Source: Desulfurella amilsii (lineage in GTDB: Bacteria; Campylobacterota_A; Desulfurellia; Desulfurellales; Desulfurellaceae). From it: a stretch of 64,000 nucleotides of DNA. The stretch lies in the NCBI RefSeq assembly GCF_002119425.1, contig NZ_MDSU01000001.1, positions 62,001-126,000 on the forward strand, read 5' to 3'. Of this stretch, positions 54,089-63,205 are shown piece after piece. The position numbers were made by a program, and so were the translations under genes. The notes under the pieces are model-generated. The model made no database searches and was not told the origin of the DNA. It saw only the letters and a program-made list of their open reading frames with translations. Position 1 is the stretch's first letter, and each line of letters starts with the position of its first letter.

Positions 54089-55178
54089 TGTGCCAGTTTT
54101 ATTATACCACCACATAAACTACGATAACGATGTATTGTCTATTAGTCCTGAAGTTTTTGAGGCTCAGCTTAAGTATTTAAAGCAAGAAGGCTATACAAGC
54201 ATTGACGACGAAGAGTTAGCTCAATACATGATGGATGGCAAAAAAGATTGGCAAAAGGCTGTAGTTATAACTTTTGATGATGGCTATTTAGATACATGGG
54301 TGTGGGCCTATCCTTTGCTTAAAAAATATGGATTTAAAGCACTGCTTTTTTTGGTCACATGGAATGTTGAAGAAGAAGAGTCATTAGGTTTTAATTTAGA
54401 TGATGTTTACTCTAGTAATATTCCATTAGAAAAGCTGGCAAAATGCGAAGCGCAATTTGCTCTAGTTGATGGTTTTAGGCATAAACAAGAAAGCAAACTA
54501 TGCTGGAGTGAGGTGCGCTTTATGGACAAAAGCGGCATAATTAAGGTTTTGCCACATTCTAAAATGCACCAAAAAGTATATGTAAGCGATAAGATAATAG
54601 GTTTTAATAGACCAAAAGAAAAGCTTTCTTTTTTTGGCGATGTAGCAGGTGATAAACGCTATGGGACGCTTGATTTTGATAAAAAGTCTGAGTATGCCTA
54701 CAATCAATTTATTCCAGACAAAGACCTCAATGATATGTTACATAAGCATGTTTTAGATAATGGCTACTTAGAATTTTTTAAAAAAGAAAACTATATGAAA
54801 AAATTGACTCAGATTGTGGATAGTTATAAAAAAGAAAATGGCAAAATCGGTGTTTTTGAAACTGACAACGAGAGATACTTAAGAGTTTTGGGAGAGTTAA
54901 AGCTTGCAAAGGGTGAGCTTGAAACAGAAATTAGAAGAAAAACCTACTCATTTGCATGGCCTTGGGGCGCATACGACAATATTAGTATTAAAGTAGCTCA
55001 AAATGTTGGGTTTAAGTATCTATTTACAACGAAAATTGGTGCAAATGTCATTGGTGGAAATGTTCTTGAAATTAAACGATTTAGAGTTTGGAAATCCGAT
55101 TTAAATTGGTTCAAAACGCGCTTGCAGATGTACTCAAGCCCTATTGTAGCTAAAATTTACTCTTATTTAAAAAAGTAG
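54081..55178 (+). CDS. Polysaccharide deacetylase (NodB-like)
   Basis: 365 aa. The NodB domain starts VPVLLYHHINYD, motif 1 is TFDDGYLD with the catalytic and metal Asp, and a late motif is FAWPWGAYDN. About 200 residues lie between these, longer than in minimal NodB domains, so the protein has an insertion of unknown fold. No signal peptide is seen, so it may act in the cytoplasm on an LPS-core intermediate. It follows two heptosyltransferase-like genes in the same operon. The substrate sugar is unknown. Confidence 0.85.
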   Translation: MVSVPVLLYHHINYDNDVLSISPEVFEAQLKYLKQEGYTSIDDEELAQYMMDGKKDWQKAVVITFDDGYLDTWVWAYPLLKKYGFKALLFLVTWNVEEEESLGFNLDDVYSSNIPLEKLAKCEAQFALVDGFRHKQESKLCWSEVRFMDKSGIIKVLPHSKMHQKVYVSDKIIGFNRPKEKLSFFGDVAGDKRYGTLDFDKKSEYAYNQFIPDKDLNDMLHKHVLDNGYLEFFKKENYMKKLTQIVDSYKKENGKIGVFETDNERYLRVLGELKLAKGELETEIRRKTYSFAWPWGAYDNISIKVAQNVGFKYLFTTKIGANVIGGNVLEIKRFRVWKSDLNWFKTRLQMYSSPIVAKIYSYLKK

Positions 55179-55185
55179 TTTTTTA

Positions 55186-55213
55186 TTGACATATTTTACT
55201 TTTTATATATACT
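55186..55213 (+). promoter_or_regulatory. Promoter of the acyl-CoA ligase gene
   Basis: TTGACA (55186-55191), 16-nt spacer, TATACT (55208-55213). A leader of about 30 nt with AGGGGGG precedes ATG 55251. Confidence 0.7.
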
Positions 55214-55250
55214 ACCACTAAATATACGCTAATTAACTAGGGGGGTTTTT

Positions 55251-57005
55251 ATGAAAGAAGAGTTATCTGAGTTTTTAAGGTTAAGAGATTTTGTCCTTAG
55301 CGGGCCAGACTATCAAACCTGTAAAAAGGAATTTAAGTGGCCTCATTTGGTTAAATTTAACTGGGCTTTAGATTATTTTGATCATATAGCAAAGGATAAT
55401 AATGATTTGGCTTTAATTTGTGCAGACGAGAATGGATTAGAAAAAAAAGTAACATTTGATGAAATGCGAAGAAGGTCAAATCAGGCTGCGAACTTTTTTA
55501 AAGATTTGGGTTTACAAAAAGGCGATAGAGTTATGATAATGATGGAAAACTCTGTGTATTTATATGAAATTTTGCTTGGATTGATGAAAGCTGGTGGCGT
55601 CATAATTCCAGCTGCGACGATGTTACCACCAGAAGATGTAGCAGATCGTATAAAATCAGCAAATATTAAATTCCTGTTTGTTAATAGCGAGTACGTAGAT
55701 AAGGTAATGAAAGCAAAAGAAGCATTGTTTGATTTAGTAGCACGCGTGAATGTTGGAGATTCCCTAGATACTATATTAGGAGAAGAGGAAGAAAAGGTGC
55801 CTCTTTGGATTAACTACAAAGAGGTAGATAAGTACAAAGATGAATATGTGCCTACATTTATAACGTACTCTACAGACGAAATGTATTCTTTTTTTACTTC
55901 AGGCACCACTGCAAAACCAAAGTTAGTTATGCATCCGCATCAGTATCCAGTTGGCCATCTTACTACGACCTATTGGATTGGATGCAAAAAAGGTGATGTG
56001 CATTATAACATCAGTGCGCCTGGTTGGGCAAAACATGCATGGAGTAGCCTTTATGCGCCATGGAATGCACAAGCCACAATTTTTACCTATCGATACAAGC
56101 AGTTTAATGCTAAAAAAGTTTTATCAGTAATAGAAAAATACAAAGTTACAACGCTTTGTGCACCTTTGAGCGTGTGGAAGTTGTTTTTAATTGAAGACTT
56201 GAGTCAGTACAAGTTTTCATTGACTCAGCTTGTAAGTGCAGGGGAGCCATTAAACCCAGAAATTGTAAAAAAAGTAAAAGAAAAATTAAACCTCGATTTG
56301 AGGGAAGGTTATGGTCAAACAGAAAGTCCAGCTATGATAGGAAATTTCATAGGTGAGCCGACCAAGGAAGGTTCGATGGGTAAAGCTGTGCCTGGATATG
56401 AGCTTTTGCCTCTAAATGAGTTGCTTGATCCGGCAAAACCTAGAGAAGATGGGCAGTTGGCAGTTAAAATTTATCCTATAAAGCCTCTTGGATTGCTAAC
56501 AGCACTTGGGGATCACGAAAGAAATGCAATGATTTTCAAAGGTGGTTATTACCTTACAGGTGATGTTGCATCAGTTGATGAGGATGGCTATTTTTATTTT
56601 GTTGGCAGAGCCGATGATGTATTTAAAAGCCTTGATTATAGAATTAGCCCGTTTGAAGTAGAAAGTGAGATTATGGTGCACCATGCTGTATTGGAGGTAG
56701 GTGTTATTCCAACAGTAGATGAAAAGGATAGAATTATTCCAAAAGCTTTTATAGTGCTAAAACCAGATTACATAGTATCAAAAGAGATGGCTTTGGATAT
56801 TTTTAGATTTATAAGAGACCATATGGCGCCATATAAAAGACCAAGGGTTATAGAGTTTATGAGTGCTTTCCCTAAAACAATTAGTGCAAAAGTAATAAGA
56901 AAGGATCTGAAAGCCTATGATCAAGAGTTGAAAACAAAAGGTACAAGAGGTGAATTTGAGTTTAGAGAAGCTGATTTTGCAGATGAGTTGAATATCAGAA
57001 GATAA
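55251..57005 (+). CDS. AMP-dependent acyl-CoA synthetase (medium-chain/benzoate-CoA ligase-like)
   Basis: 584 aa adenylating enzyme. P-loop-like YSFFTSGTTAKPKLVMH, SAPGWAKHAWSSLYAPW, LREGYGQTES (A5), YYLTGDVASVDEDGYFYF (A7) and GRADDVFKS (A8). The catalytic Lys lies in PKTISAKVIRKDL, where SGK is usual. Similar to MACS and acetyl-CoA synthetase branch enzymes that activate carboxylic acids for beta-oxidation or assimilation. It stands alone with its own promoter. Substrate is not predictable; acetate, fatty or aromatic acids are all possible. Confidence 0.9.
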   Translation: MKEELSEFLRLRDFVLSGPDYQTCKKEFKWPHLVKFNWALDYFDHIAKDNNDLALICADENGLEKKVTFDEMRRRSNQAANFFKDLGLQKGDRVMIMMENSVYLYEILLGLMKAGGVIIPAATMLPPEDVADRIKSANIKFLFVNSEYVDKVMKAKEALFDLVARVNVGDSLDTILGEEEEKVPLWINYKEVDKYKDEYVPTFITYSTDEMYSFFTSGTTAKPKLVMHPHQYPVGHLTTTYWIGCKKGDVHYNISAPGWAKHAWSSLYAPWNAQATIFTYRYKQFNAKKVLSVIEKYKVTTLCAPLSVWKLFLIEDLSQYKFSLTQLVSAGEPLNPEIVKKVKEKLNLDLREGYGQTESPAMIGNFIGEPTKEGSMGKAVPGYELLPLNELLDPAKPREDGQLAVKIYPIKPLGLLTALGDHERNAMIFKGGYYLTGDVASVDEDGYFYFVGRADDVFKSLDYRISPFEVESEIMVHHAVLEVGVIPTVDEKDRIIPKAFIVLKPDYIVSKEMALDIFRFIRDHMAPYKRPRVIEFMSAFPKTISAKVIRKDLKAYDQELKTKGTRGEFEFREADFADELNIRR

Positions 57006-57033
57006 ACTCTATTAGCTTTGATTTTTAGATAAA

Positions 57034-57062
57034 TTGAAAATTGTTTATAAATTTAGTAAAAT
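57034..57062 (+). promoter_or_regulatory. recA promoter
   Basis: TTGAAA (57034-57039), 17-nt spacer, TAAAAT (57057-57062). A short leader with GGGAG precedes ATG 57080. No LexA-type box was recognised. Confidence 0.65.
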
Positions 57063-57079
57063 AAAAAAAGGGAGATTTT

Positions 57080-58096
57080 ATGGATGAAAAAAAACTAGAA
57101 TCACTAAAAGTTGCCATATCAAGCATTGAAAAACGGTTTGGAAAAGGCTCATTAATGAAATTAGGTGAGCATGAAACTATTAAGATAGATGTTATACCAA
57201 CCGGCTCGTTATCTATAGATTATGCAATTGGTGTGTGTGGTATTCCAAGAGGCAGGGTTACAGAAATTTACGGCCCAGAGTCAAGCGGTAAAACCACTCT
57301 TGCTTTGCACTGTGTTGCCAATGCTCAAAAAGAGGGTGGTATTGCAGCGTTTGTCGACGCAGAGCATGCGCTGGATGTTGAATATGCAAAAAATTTGGGT
57401 GTAGATGTAGATAATTTGCTCATTAGTCAGCCAGATTCAGGTGAGCAGGCACTTGAAATTATAGACACGCTTGTTAGAAGTAATGCGGTGGATATTATTG
57501 TGCTTGACTCAGTTGCAGCTTTAGTCCCTCAAGCTGAAATAGAAGGAGACATGGGTGATGCTCATATGGGTTTACAGGCTAGGCTAATGAGTCAGGCCTT
57601 AAGAAAGCTAACGGGTGCAATTAGCAAGACTAACACTGCTATAATTTTTTTAAATCAAATTAGAAGCAAAATTGGCGTTATGTTTGGCAACCCAGAAACC
57701 ACAACAGGTGGTAATGCACTGAAATTTTATGCTTCCGTTAGAATTGATATCAGAAAAATCAATAATATAAAACAAGGTCAAGACATTGTGGGTAATCGCA
57801 CAAAAGTTAAGATTGTTAAAAATAAAGTCGCACCGCCATTTAAAGAAGCTGAAGTAGATATAATATATGGTAAAGGTATAGATTATATTGGTGATGCGCT
57901 TGATTTAGCCGTAAACCACGATATTATAGAAAAAAGCGGATCTTGGTTTGCCTACCAGAATCAACGCTTAGGCCAAGGCAGAGATAATGCAAGGGATTTT
58001 TTAAAAGATAATCCTGAGTTACTAAAGGCACTTATTGATGAGATCAAAACTAAATTGAATTGTTATACACAAAAGAAAGAAGATGGCACAGATTAA
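57080..58096 (+). CDS. recA: Recombinase RecA
   Basis: 338 aa homologous recombination and SOS coprotease. Walker [10 protein letters not shown], Walker [15 protein letters not shown], loop L1 near [12 protein letters not shown] and L2 with [22 protein letters not shown]. Full length with a short C-terminal tail. It heads an operon with pilT, recX and alaS; pilT overlaps by 14 nt. Confidence 0.98.
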   Translation: MDEKKLESLKVAISSIEKRFGKGSLMKLGEHETIKIDVIPTGSLSIDYAIGVCGIPRGRVTEIYGPESSGKTTLALHCVANAQKEGGIAAFVDAEHALDVEYAKNLGVDVDNLLISQPDSGEQALEIIDTLVRSNAVDIIVLDSVAALVPQAEIEGDMGDAHMGLQARLMSQALRKLTGAISKTNTAIIFLNQIRSKIGVMFGNPETTTGGNALKFYASVRIDIRKINNIKQGQDIVGNRTKVKIVKNKVAPPFKEAEVDIIYGKGIDYIGDALDLAVNHDIIEKSGSWFAYQNQRLGQGRDNARDFLKDNPELLKALIDEIKTKLNCYTQKKEDGTD

Positions 58097-59153
58097 AGAA
58101 ATCTTAAAAGATGCAATAGAACACAAAGCGTCAGATATTCACTTAAAGGTGGGTACCAAACCGAAGTATAGAATAGCTGGTGGTATCCAGGAAAGCAATT
58201 TTGATGTGATTTCTGCAAATGATTTCGAAACTACTTTGGGCACTCTTGATTTAACGAGCTACCAAATGGACAAACTTATAAAAAACAGGCAGATTGATTT
58301 AGGTTTTGGTGTAGAAGGTATTGGTAGATTTAGGGTTAATATTTTTTTTCAGCGTAGCGTTTTCGCTGCTGTATTTAGGTTTTTGCCTTATAAAATACCT
58401 ACACTTGAAGAATTGGGTTTACCAGAAATTGTAAGAGAAATTGCACTAAAACCCAGAGGTTTGGTTTTAATAACCGGTGTAACTGGCAGTGGAAAATCTA
58501 CTACACTTGCCTCTATGATTGATTTAATCAACGAACAAAAAGCAAAAAATATTATTACTATAGAAGACCCAATCGAGTATATTTTCCATGATAAGAAGAG
58601 TATAGTTATTCAAAGACAGGTTGAGTTTGATTGTATTAATTTTGCATGGGGGCTAAGAGGTGCTTTAAGAGAAGATCCAGATGTCATTATGGTTGGAGAA
58701 ATGCGAGATCAAGAAACCATTAAAATAGCACTTGAAGCAGCAGAAACCGGGCATTTAGTTTTATCAACGCTTCATACGTTAAATGCTGTAGAAACTGTAA
58801 ATAGAATTGTGTCAACATTTGATTACAAAGACCAAAAACAAATTAGAAGCCAATTGTCAAATATACTTCAAGCTGTTATCTCACAAAGATTAATAAAAAG
58901 CATATCAAAAGATAAAGACAGAGTTGTAGCTACAGAGATACTTTTAGGTACCGATTTTGTAAGAGATGCGATTTTAGATCCTCAAAAGAGTTCTGATTTA
59001 TCAAAAGCATTAATTTTAGGCACACAAGGTATGCGCACATTTGATTATTCGTTAATTGAGCTTTACAATAATGGGTTAATTAGTCTTGAGAGTGCACTTG
59101 AGTTTGCAAATAATCCAAACGACTTATCTTTAAAATTTAAAGGCATTTATTAA
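58083..59153 (+). CDS. pilT: Type IV pilus ATPase, PilT/PilU family
   Basis: 356 aa hexameric secretion-type ATPase that retracts pili. Walker [11 protein letters not shown], Asp box [15 protein letters not shown], His box [12 protein letters not shown] and the ending [14 protein letters not shown]. The PilT-specific AIRNLIRE motif is not seen; [11 protein letters not shown] stands in its place and the tail [12 protein letters not shown] is more PilU-like. So the exact role (main retraction motor or accessory) is open. It sits between recA and recX, overlapping recA by 14 nt. Confidence 0.9.
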   Translation: MAQIKEILKDAIEHKASDIHLKVGTKPKYRIAGGIQESNFDVISANDFETTLGTLDLTSYQMDKLIKNRQIDLGFGVEGIGRFRVNIFFQRSVFAAVFRFLPYKIPTLEELGLPEIVREIALKPRGLVLITGVTGSGKSTTLASMIDLINEQKAKNIITIEDPIEYIFHDKKSIVIQRQVEFDCINFAWGLRGALREDPDVIMVGEMRDQETIKIALEAAETGHLVLSTLHTLNAVETVNRIVSTFDYKDQKQIRSQLSNILQAVISQRLIKSISKDKDRVVATEILLGTDFVRDAILDPQKSSDLSKALILGTQGMRTFDYSLIELYNNGLISLESALEFANNPNDLSLKFKGIY

Positions 59154-59567
59154 GTGGATGGGCTAGATTACGCATTTAGTCTAATAGCAAAAAAACGATA
59201 CACTGCCAAAGAGCTACAGGATAAGCTAGAAAAAAAAGGCTTTAATTTAAAACCAATAATTAACCGATTAAAAGAGCTTAATTATATAAATGACTTAGAA
59301 TATGCAATGGACTATAAAAATAAAAAGCAAAACGAAGGCTATGGAAAGTACAAAATTTTGTTCCAGCTAAAGAATAAAGGCATAGGTGAAGAGGTATTGA
59401 ATAGTTTAGAATTTTCAAACGATAAGATAGAAGAGATTTTCTTAAAAAAAATTCAAAAAATAAAAGGCGATAATAAGAAACAAAAAATATATATGTTTTT
59501 AGTTAACAGAGGATTTGATAGCAATGACGTAAAAAATTTAATTTATAAATACGAGGATAAGCTATGA
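59154..59567 (+). CDS. recX: RecX-family regulatory protein
   Basis: 137 aa, all helical and Lys-rich. DYAFSLIAKKRYTAKELQDKL and DLEYAMDYKNKKQ...GYGKYKI fit RecX three-helix repeats; RecX modulates RecA filaments. Starts with GTG directly after the pilT stop, without a clear site, so reinitiation is likely. Its end overlaps alaS (ATGA). Confidence 0.85.
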   Translation: MDGLDYAFSLIAKKRYTAKELQDKLEKKGFNLKPIINRLKELNYINDLEYAMDYKNKKQNEGYGKYKILFQLKNKGIGEEVLNSLEFSNDKIEEIFLKKIQKIKGDNKKQKIYMFLVNRGFDSNDVKNLIYKYEDKL

Positions 59568-62143
59568 ACTCAAAAATTGTAAGAGAAACGTTTTTAGAGT
59601 ATTATGAAAAAAATTACCACAAAAGGGTAAAAAGCTCTTCTTTGGTACCACAAGATGATTCTACATTGCTATTTACTAACGCAGGCATGGTGCAATTTAA
59701 AAATGTTTTTTTAGGTAATGAAAAAAGAGAATATAAACGTGCATGTTCTTCGCAAAAATGCGTAAGGGCAGGTGGTAAGCACAATGATTTAGAAAATGTT
59801 GGCTACACTGCAAGACACCATACATTTTTTGAGATGCTGGGAAACTTTTCTTTTGGAGATTATTTTAAAAAAGAAGCTATACATTATGCATGGGACTTGG
59901 TAACGGATGTGTATGGTTTACCAAAAGAAAAACTATGGATAACAATATTTAAAGAAGATGATGAGGCGTTTGATATATGGCACAAACAAGAAGGGATAGA
60001 TACTTCTCGCATAATAAGGATGGGTGAGAAAGATAATTTTTGGTCAATGGGCGATACTGGTCCTTGCGGGCCATGTTCTGAAATTCACATAGATCAAGGT
60101 AAAGACGTAGGTTGTAAAAGGCCTGAGTGCTCAATTGAATGTGATTGTGATAGATTTTTAGAGATCTGGAATTTAGTTTTTATGCAATTTAATAGATCTA
60201 CTGATGGTAAATTGACGCCTCTTCCTAAACCAAGTATAGATACAGGTATGGGCCTTGAGAGAGTAAGTGCAATTTTAGAAAGTGTTTACAGTAACTTTGA
60301 CACAGACCTTTTTGTGCCTATTATAAACGATATATGCAATTATTTTTCTGTGGAATACAAACATAATGAAAGCGCAGATGTTTCGCTTAGAGTAATTGCA
60401 GATCATTTGAGAGCTATGGATTTTTTGATATCAGATGGGGTGTTGCCAGATAAAGAAGGTAGGGGCTATGTATTAAGGAAAATAATAAGAAGGGCTATGA
60501 GGTATGGAGCAAAATTAGGTACAAAAGATCCGTTTTTATATAAGCTTGTAGATAGTGTTAATAGATCGCTAGGTGATATTTATCCAGAGATTATTCAAAA
60601 TGAAATTTTTGTTAAAAACACTATAAAGCAAGAAGAGGAACAATTTTTAACGACATTAGAAGAGGGTCTTGCTTTATTTGATAAACTTGTTGATAAAGCA
60701 GACAACATTTTAGATGGACAAAAAGCTTTTAAACTTTATGACACATACGGCTTTCCTATTGATTTGACGCTTGATATTGCCAAAGAGCAAAATATTTTTG
60801 TTGATCTTGAAGGTTTTAACAAACATTTAGAAATGCAAAGACAACGATCAAAATCCACTCTAAGCATTGGCGTTGATTTAAAAGACACTCTAGGCTTAGC
60901 ATTGAAAGATTTGAAACAAACTGAATTTGTAGGCTACGATAAATTTGAAGAACAAGGATCGCTGCTATCTATTTTAGATATGGATTTAAAAAATGTCAAT
61001 GTTGTTAAAGAAGGTGATAGTGCATATTTTGTCTTTGATAAAACACCATTTTATGCGAATAGTGGCGGACAGGTAGCCGACAGCGGGTATATACACTCAG
61101 ATAATTTAAAAGCTTTTGTTGAAGATGTGTTTAAACATTTAAATAAGTATTTTGTTCACAAAGTTAAAATCCTAGAAGGCGAGTTCAAAAAAGACAACAA
61201 ATATACACTAAGTATTAATACCGCGCGCAGGAAAGATACGGCACGCCATCATAGCGCAGTACATTTGCTTGATTCTGCGCTCATTAAAAAACTGGGAAAC
61301 AATATAAAGCAAGCAGGTTCTCTAGTTGAACCAGATAGACTCAGGTTTGATTTTACACACAATTCAAAACTTACAGATGAAGAGATTAGAGATATAGAAA
61401 TCATGGTAAACGTATGGATACAGGAAGCTTATCCAGTTAAAACTAATATTATGAAAATAAAAGATGCTATTGAGTCTGGTGCCATCGCAATATTCACCGA
61501 AAAGTACGATGAGCTTGTGCGCGTAGTTGAGATTGAGGGTGTAAGCAAAGAGCTGTGCGGTGGCACGCATGTGAAAAACACAGGTGAAATAGGCTTTTTT
61601 AAAATTATCTCTGAAGAAGCGCTATCTAAAGGTGTAAGAAGAATAGAAGCAAAAGTAGGCATGGCAGCATACGATTATGTTATAAAGCTTGAAAAAACAC
61701 TAAATTTAGTTTTAAAAGAATTATCAACCAACATCGATGAGTTGCCAAAAAGAATTGTCGATCTAAAGCAACCTGCAAAAGAAACTCTAAAATTGTTTAG
61801 GTTTGAATTTAATCAATCAAAGTTAAAAAAAATTGGTGAATGTAATTTTTACATTGATTTTTTGGATGGAGACATTGAAACACTAAAAAAATATGGTGAT
61901 ACAATAAAAAATACTGTTAAAGATGCAGTTGTGGTTTTGTATGGAAAATTTGAAGAAAAGGTTTATATTGTATGTATGATAAGTGGTAATTGTAAAAATT
62001 ATTTTAAAGCAAATGACATTGTTAAAAAGATTTGTAATAAATTTGGAGCAAAAGGTGGTGGAAAAGAGCTTTATGCTCAAGCAGGAGTAAATTCTGATAA
62101 ATTCAATGCAAATGCGATTTTTGATGAATCTCTCTATATCTAA
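59564..62143 (+). CDS. alaS: Alanyl-tRNA synthetase
   Basis: 859 aa class II synthetase. Class II core with RHHTFFEMLGNFSFGDYFK, CGPCSEIH, GMGLERVSAI; an editing domain with zinc motif HHSAVHLL and CGGTHV; and the C-Ala domain ending in GAKGGGKELYAQAG. The recA-recX-alaS order is common in bacteria. Confidence 0.97.
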   Translation: MNSKIVRETFLEYYEKNYHKRVKSSSLVPQDDSTLLFTNAGMVQFKNVFLGNEKREYKRACSSQKCVRAGGKHNDLENVGYTARHHTFFEMLGNFSFGDYFKKEAIHYAWDLVTDVYGLPKEKLWITIFKEDDEAFDIWHKQEGIDTSRIIRMGEKDNFWSMGDTGPCGPCSEIHIDQGKDVGCKRPECSIECDCDRFLEIWNLVFMQFNRSTDGKLTPLPKPSIDTGMGLERVSAILESVYSNFDTDLFVPIINDICNYFSVEYKHNESADVSLRVIADHLRAMDFLISDGVLPDKEGRGYVLRKIIRRAMRYGAKLGTKDPFLYKLVDSVNRSLGDIYPEIIQNEIFVKNTIKQEEEQFLTTLEEGLALFDKLVDKADNILDGQKAFKLYDTYGFPIDLTLDIAKEQNIFVDLEGFNKHLEMQRQRSKSTLSIGVDLKDTLGLALKDLKQTEFVGYDKFEEQGSLLSILDMDLKNVNVVKEGDSAYFVFDKTPFYANSGGQVADSGYIHSDNLKAFVEDVFKHLNKYFVHKVKILEGEFKKDNKYTLSINTARRKDTARHHSAVHLLDSALIKKLGNNIKQAGSLVEPDRLRFDFTHNSKLTDEEIRDIEIMVNVWIQEAYPVKTNIMKIKDAIESGAIAIFTEKYDELVRVVEIEGVSKELCGGTHVKNTGEIGFFKIISEEALSKGVRRIEAKVGMAAYDYVIKLEKTLNLVLKELSTNIDELPKRIVDLKQPAKETLKLFRFEFNQSKLKKIGECNFYIDFLDGDIETLKKYGDTIKNTVKDAVVVLYGKFEEKVYIVCMISGNCKNYFKANDIVKKICNKFGAKGGGKELYAQAGVNSDKFNANAIFDESLYI

Positions 62144-62157
62144 AGAAGGAGGTTGAT

Positions 62158-62421
62158 ATGTTTAAAGATTTATTTTATGCAGGCGTAGGTTTGGTTTATA
62201 ATATCAATCAAAAGGTATCAAAAACAATTGAAGATGGTAAAAATATTTTGAAAGAAAAAAATGTAGGTGAATATATAAACTCTGAGGTTACAAAAAAGAA
62301 AGAAGATATTGATAAAATTGTTTCTGAATCGTTGAATGAGTTTTTTTCTAAAGTTGGGATTGCTACAAAAGATGATATTGAAAAATTAAAGCAAGAACTT
62401 AAAAATTTTAAAAATGAATAG
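62158..62421 (+). CDS. Small coiled-coil phasin-like protein
   Basis: 87 aa. A short hydrophobic N-terminus (MFKDLFYAGVGLVYNINQKV) is followed by charged helices with coiled-coil character and a closing ATKDDIEKLKQELKNF. Resembles small polyhydroxyalkanoate granule-associated (phasin superfamily) proteins. AAGGAGG precedes the ATG. Function unknown; no PHA synthase is nearby. Overlaps the amrB start by 8 nt. Confidence 0.78.
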   Translation: MFKDLFYAGVGLVYNINQKVSKTIEDGKNILKEKNVGEYINSEVTKKKEDIDKIVSESLNEFFSKVGIATKDDIEKLKQELKNFKNE

Positions 62422-63205
62422 AAAGCCTGTAGCCGCTGGATATTTTTATCCGGCAGACAAAAAAGAACTCAATGAGTATTTAGACAGCGTAGTTAACTAT
62501 ATACCAACAGTAAAACCAAAATGCATTATTGTGCCTCATGCTGGGTATGTTTACAGTGGTTATATAGCAGCAAAAGTCTATAGCATAATTGAGCAATACG
62601 ATATTTACGTGATTTTAGGACCAAACCATACAGGCTTAGGTGGGTATGTATCTGTATTTGATGGTATATATGAAACACCACTTGGCAAGGTTGAGCCATG
62701 TGAGTCAATTATAAACGAGATTACAAGAAATCCTGTAGCAAAAAAAGATTATCTTGCTCACTTAAAAGAACACAGCATTGAAGTACAATTACCATTTATA
62801 CAGTTTACAAACCAATCAAGCTTTTGTATTGTGCCCATTATTGTTGGAACATTTGATTTAGACTACTTAAACAACCTAGGCAATGCATTAGCTAAAGCTT
62901 TAGATGATAAAAATGCTTTAATTATAGTTAGTAGTGATTTTAATCATTATGAAGACCAGGATACTACATTACATAAAGATAATTTGGCTATAGAAAAAAT
63001 ACTTTCGCTTAATCCGGAAGAATTCATTGGCACTATTAATAAAAACGATATTTCAATGTGTGGTGCCAATATAGCTTATGTTGCTTTAATAGCGAGTCTT
63101 AAATTAGGTGCTAAAAAAGCAAAATTGATAGAACACAAGACCAGTTTTGATGTTAATGGAGCAAGAGAGCAAACTGTAGGTTATGCAAGCATCATTATTC
63201 AATGA
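62414..63205 (+). CDS. amrB: AmmeMemoRadiSam system protein B (Memo family)
   Basis: 263 aa. RKPVAAGYFYPADKKEL start, PHAGYVYSG, GPNHTG, HSIEVQLPF and SSDFNHYE carry the His and Asp residues of the Memo non-haem iron/dioxygenase-like site. In many prokaryotes it is clustered with an AMMECR1 and a radical SAM gene, but neither is next to it here. Role not known. ATGA overlap with comEC. Confidence 0.92.
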   Translation: MNRKPVAAGYFYPADKKELNEYLDSVVNYIPTVKPKCIIVPHAGYVYSGYIAAKVYSIIEQYDIYVILGPNHTGLGGYVSVFDGIYETPLGKVEPCESIINEITRNPVAKKDYLAHLKEHSIEVQLPFIQFTNQSSFCIVPIIVGTFDLDYLNNLGNALAKALDDKNALIIVSSDFNHYEDQDTTLHKDNLAIEKILSLNPEEFIGTINKNDISMCGANIAYVALIASLKLGAKKAKLIEHKTSFDVNGAREQTVGYASIIIQ

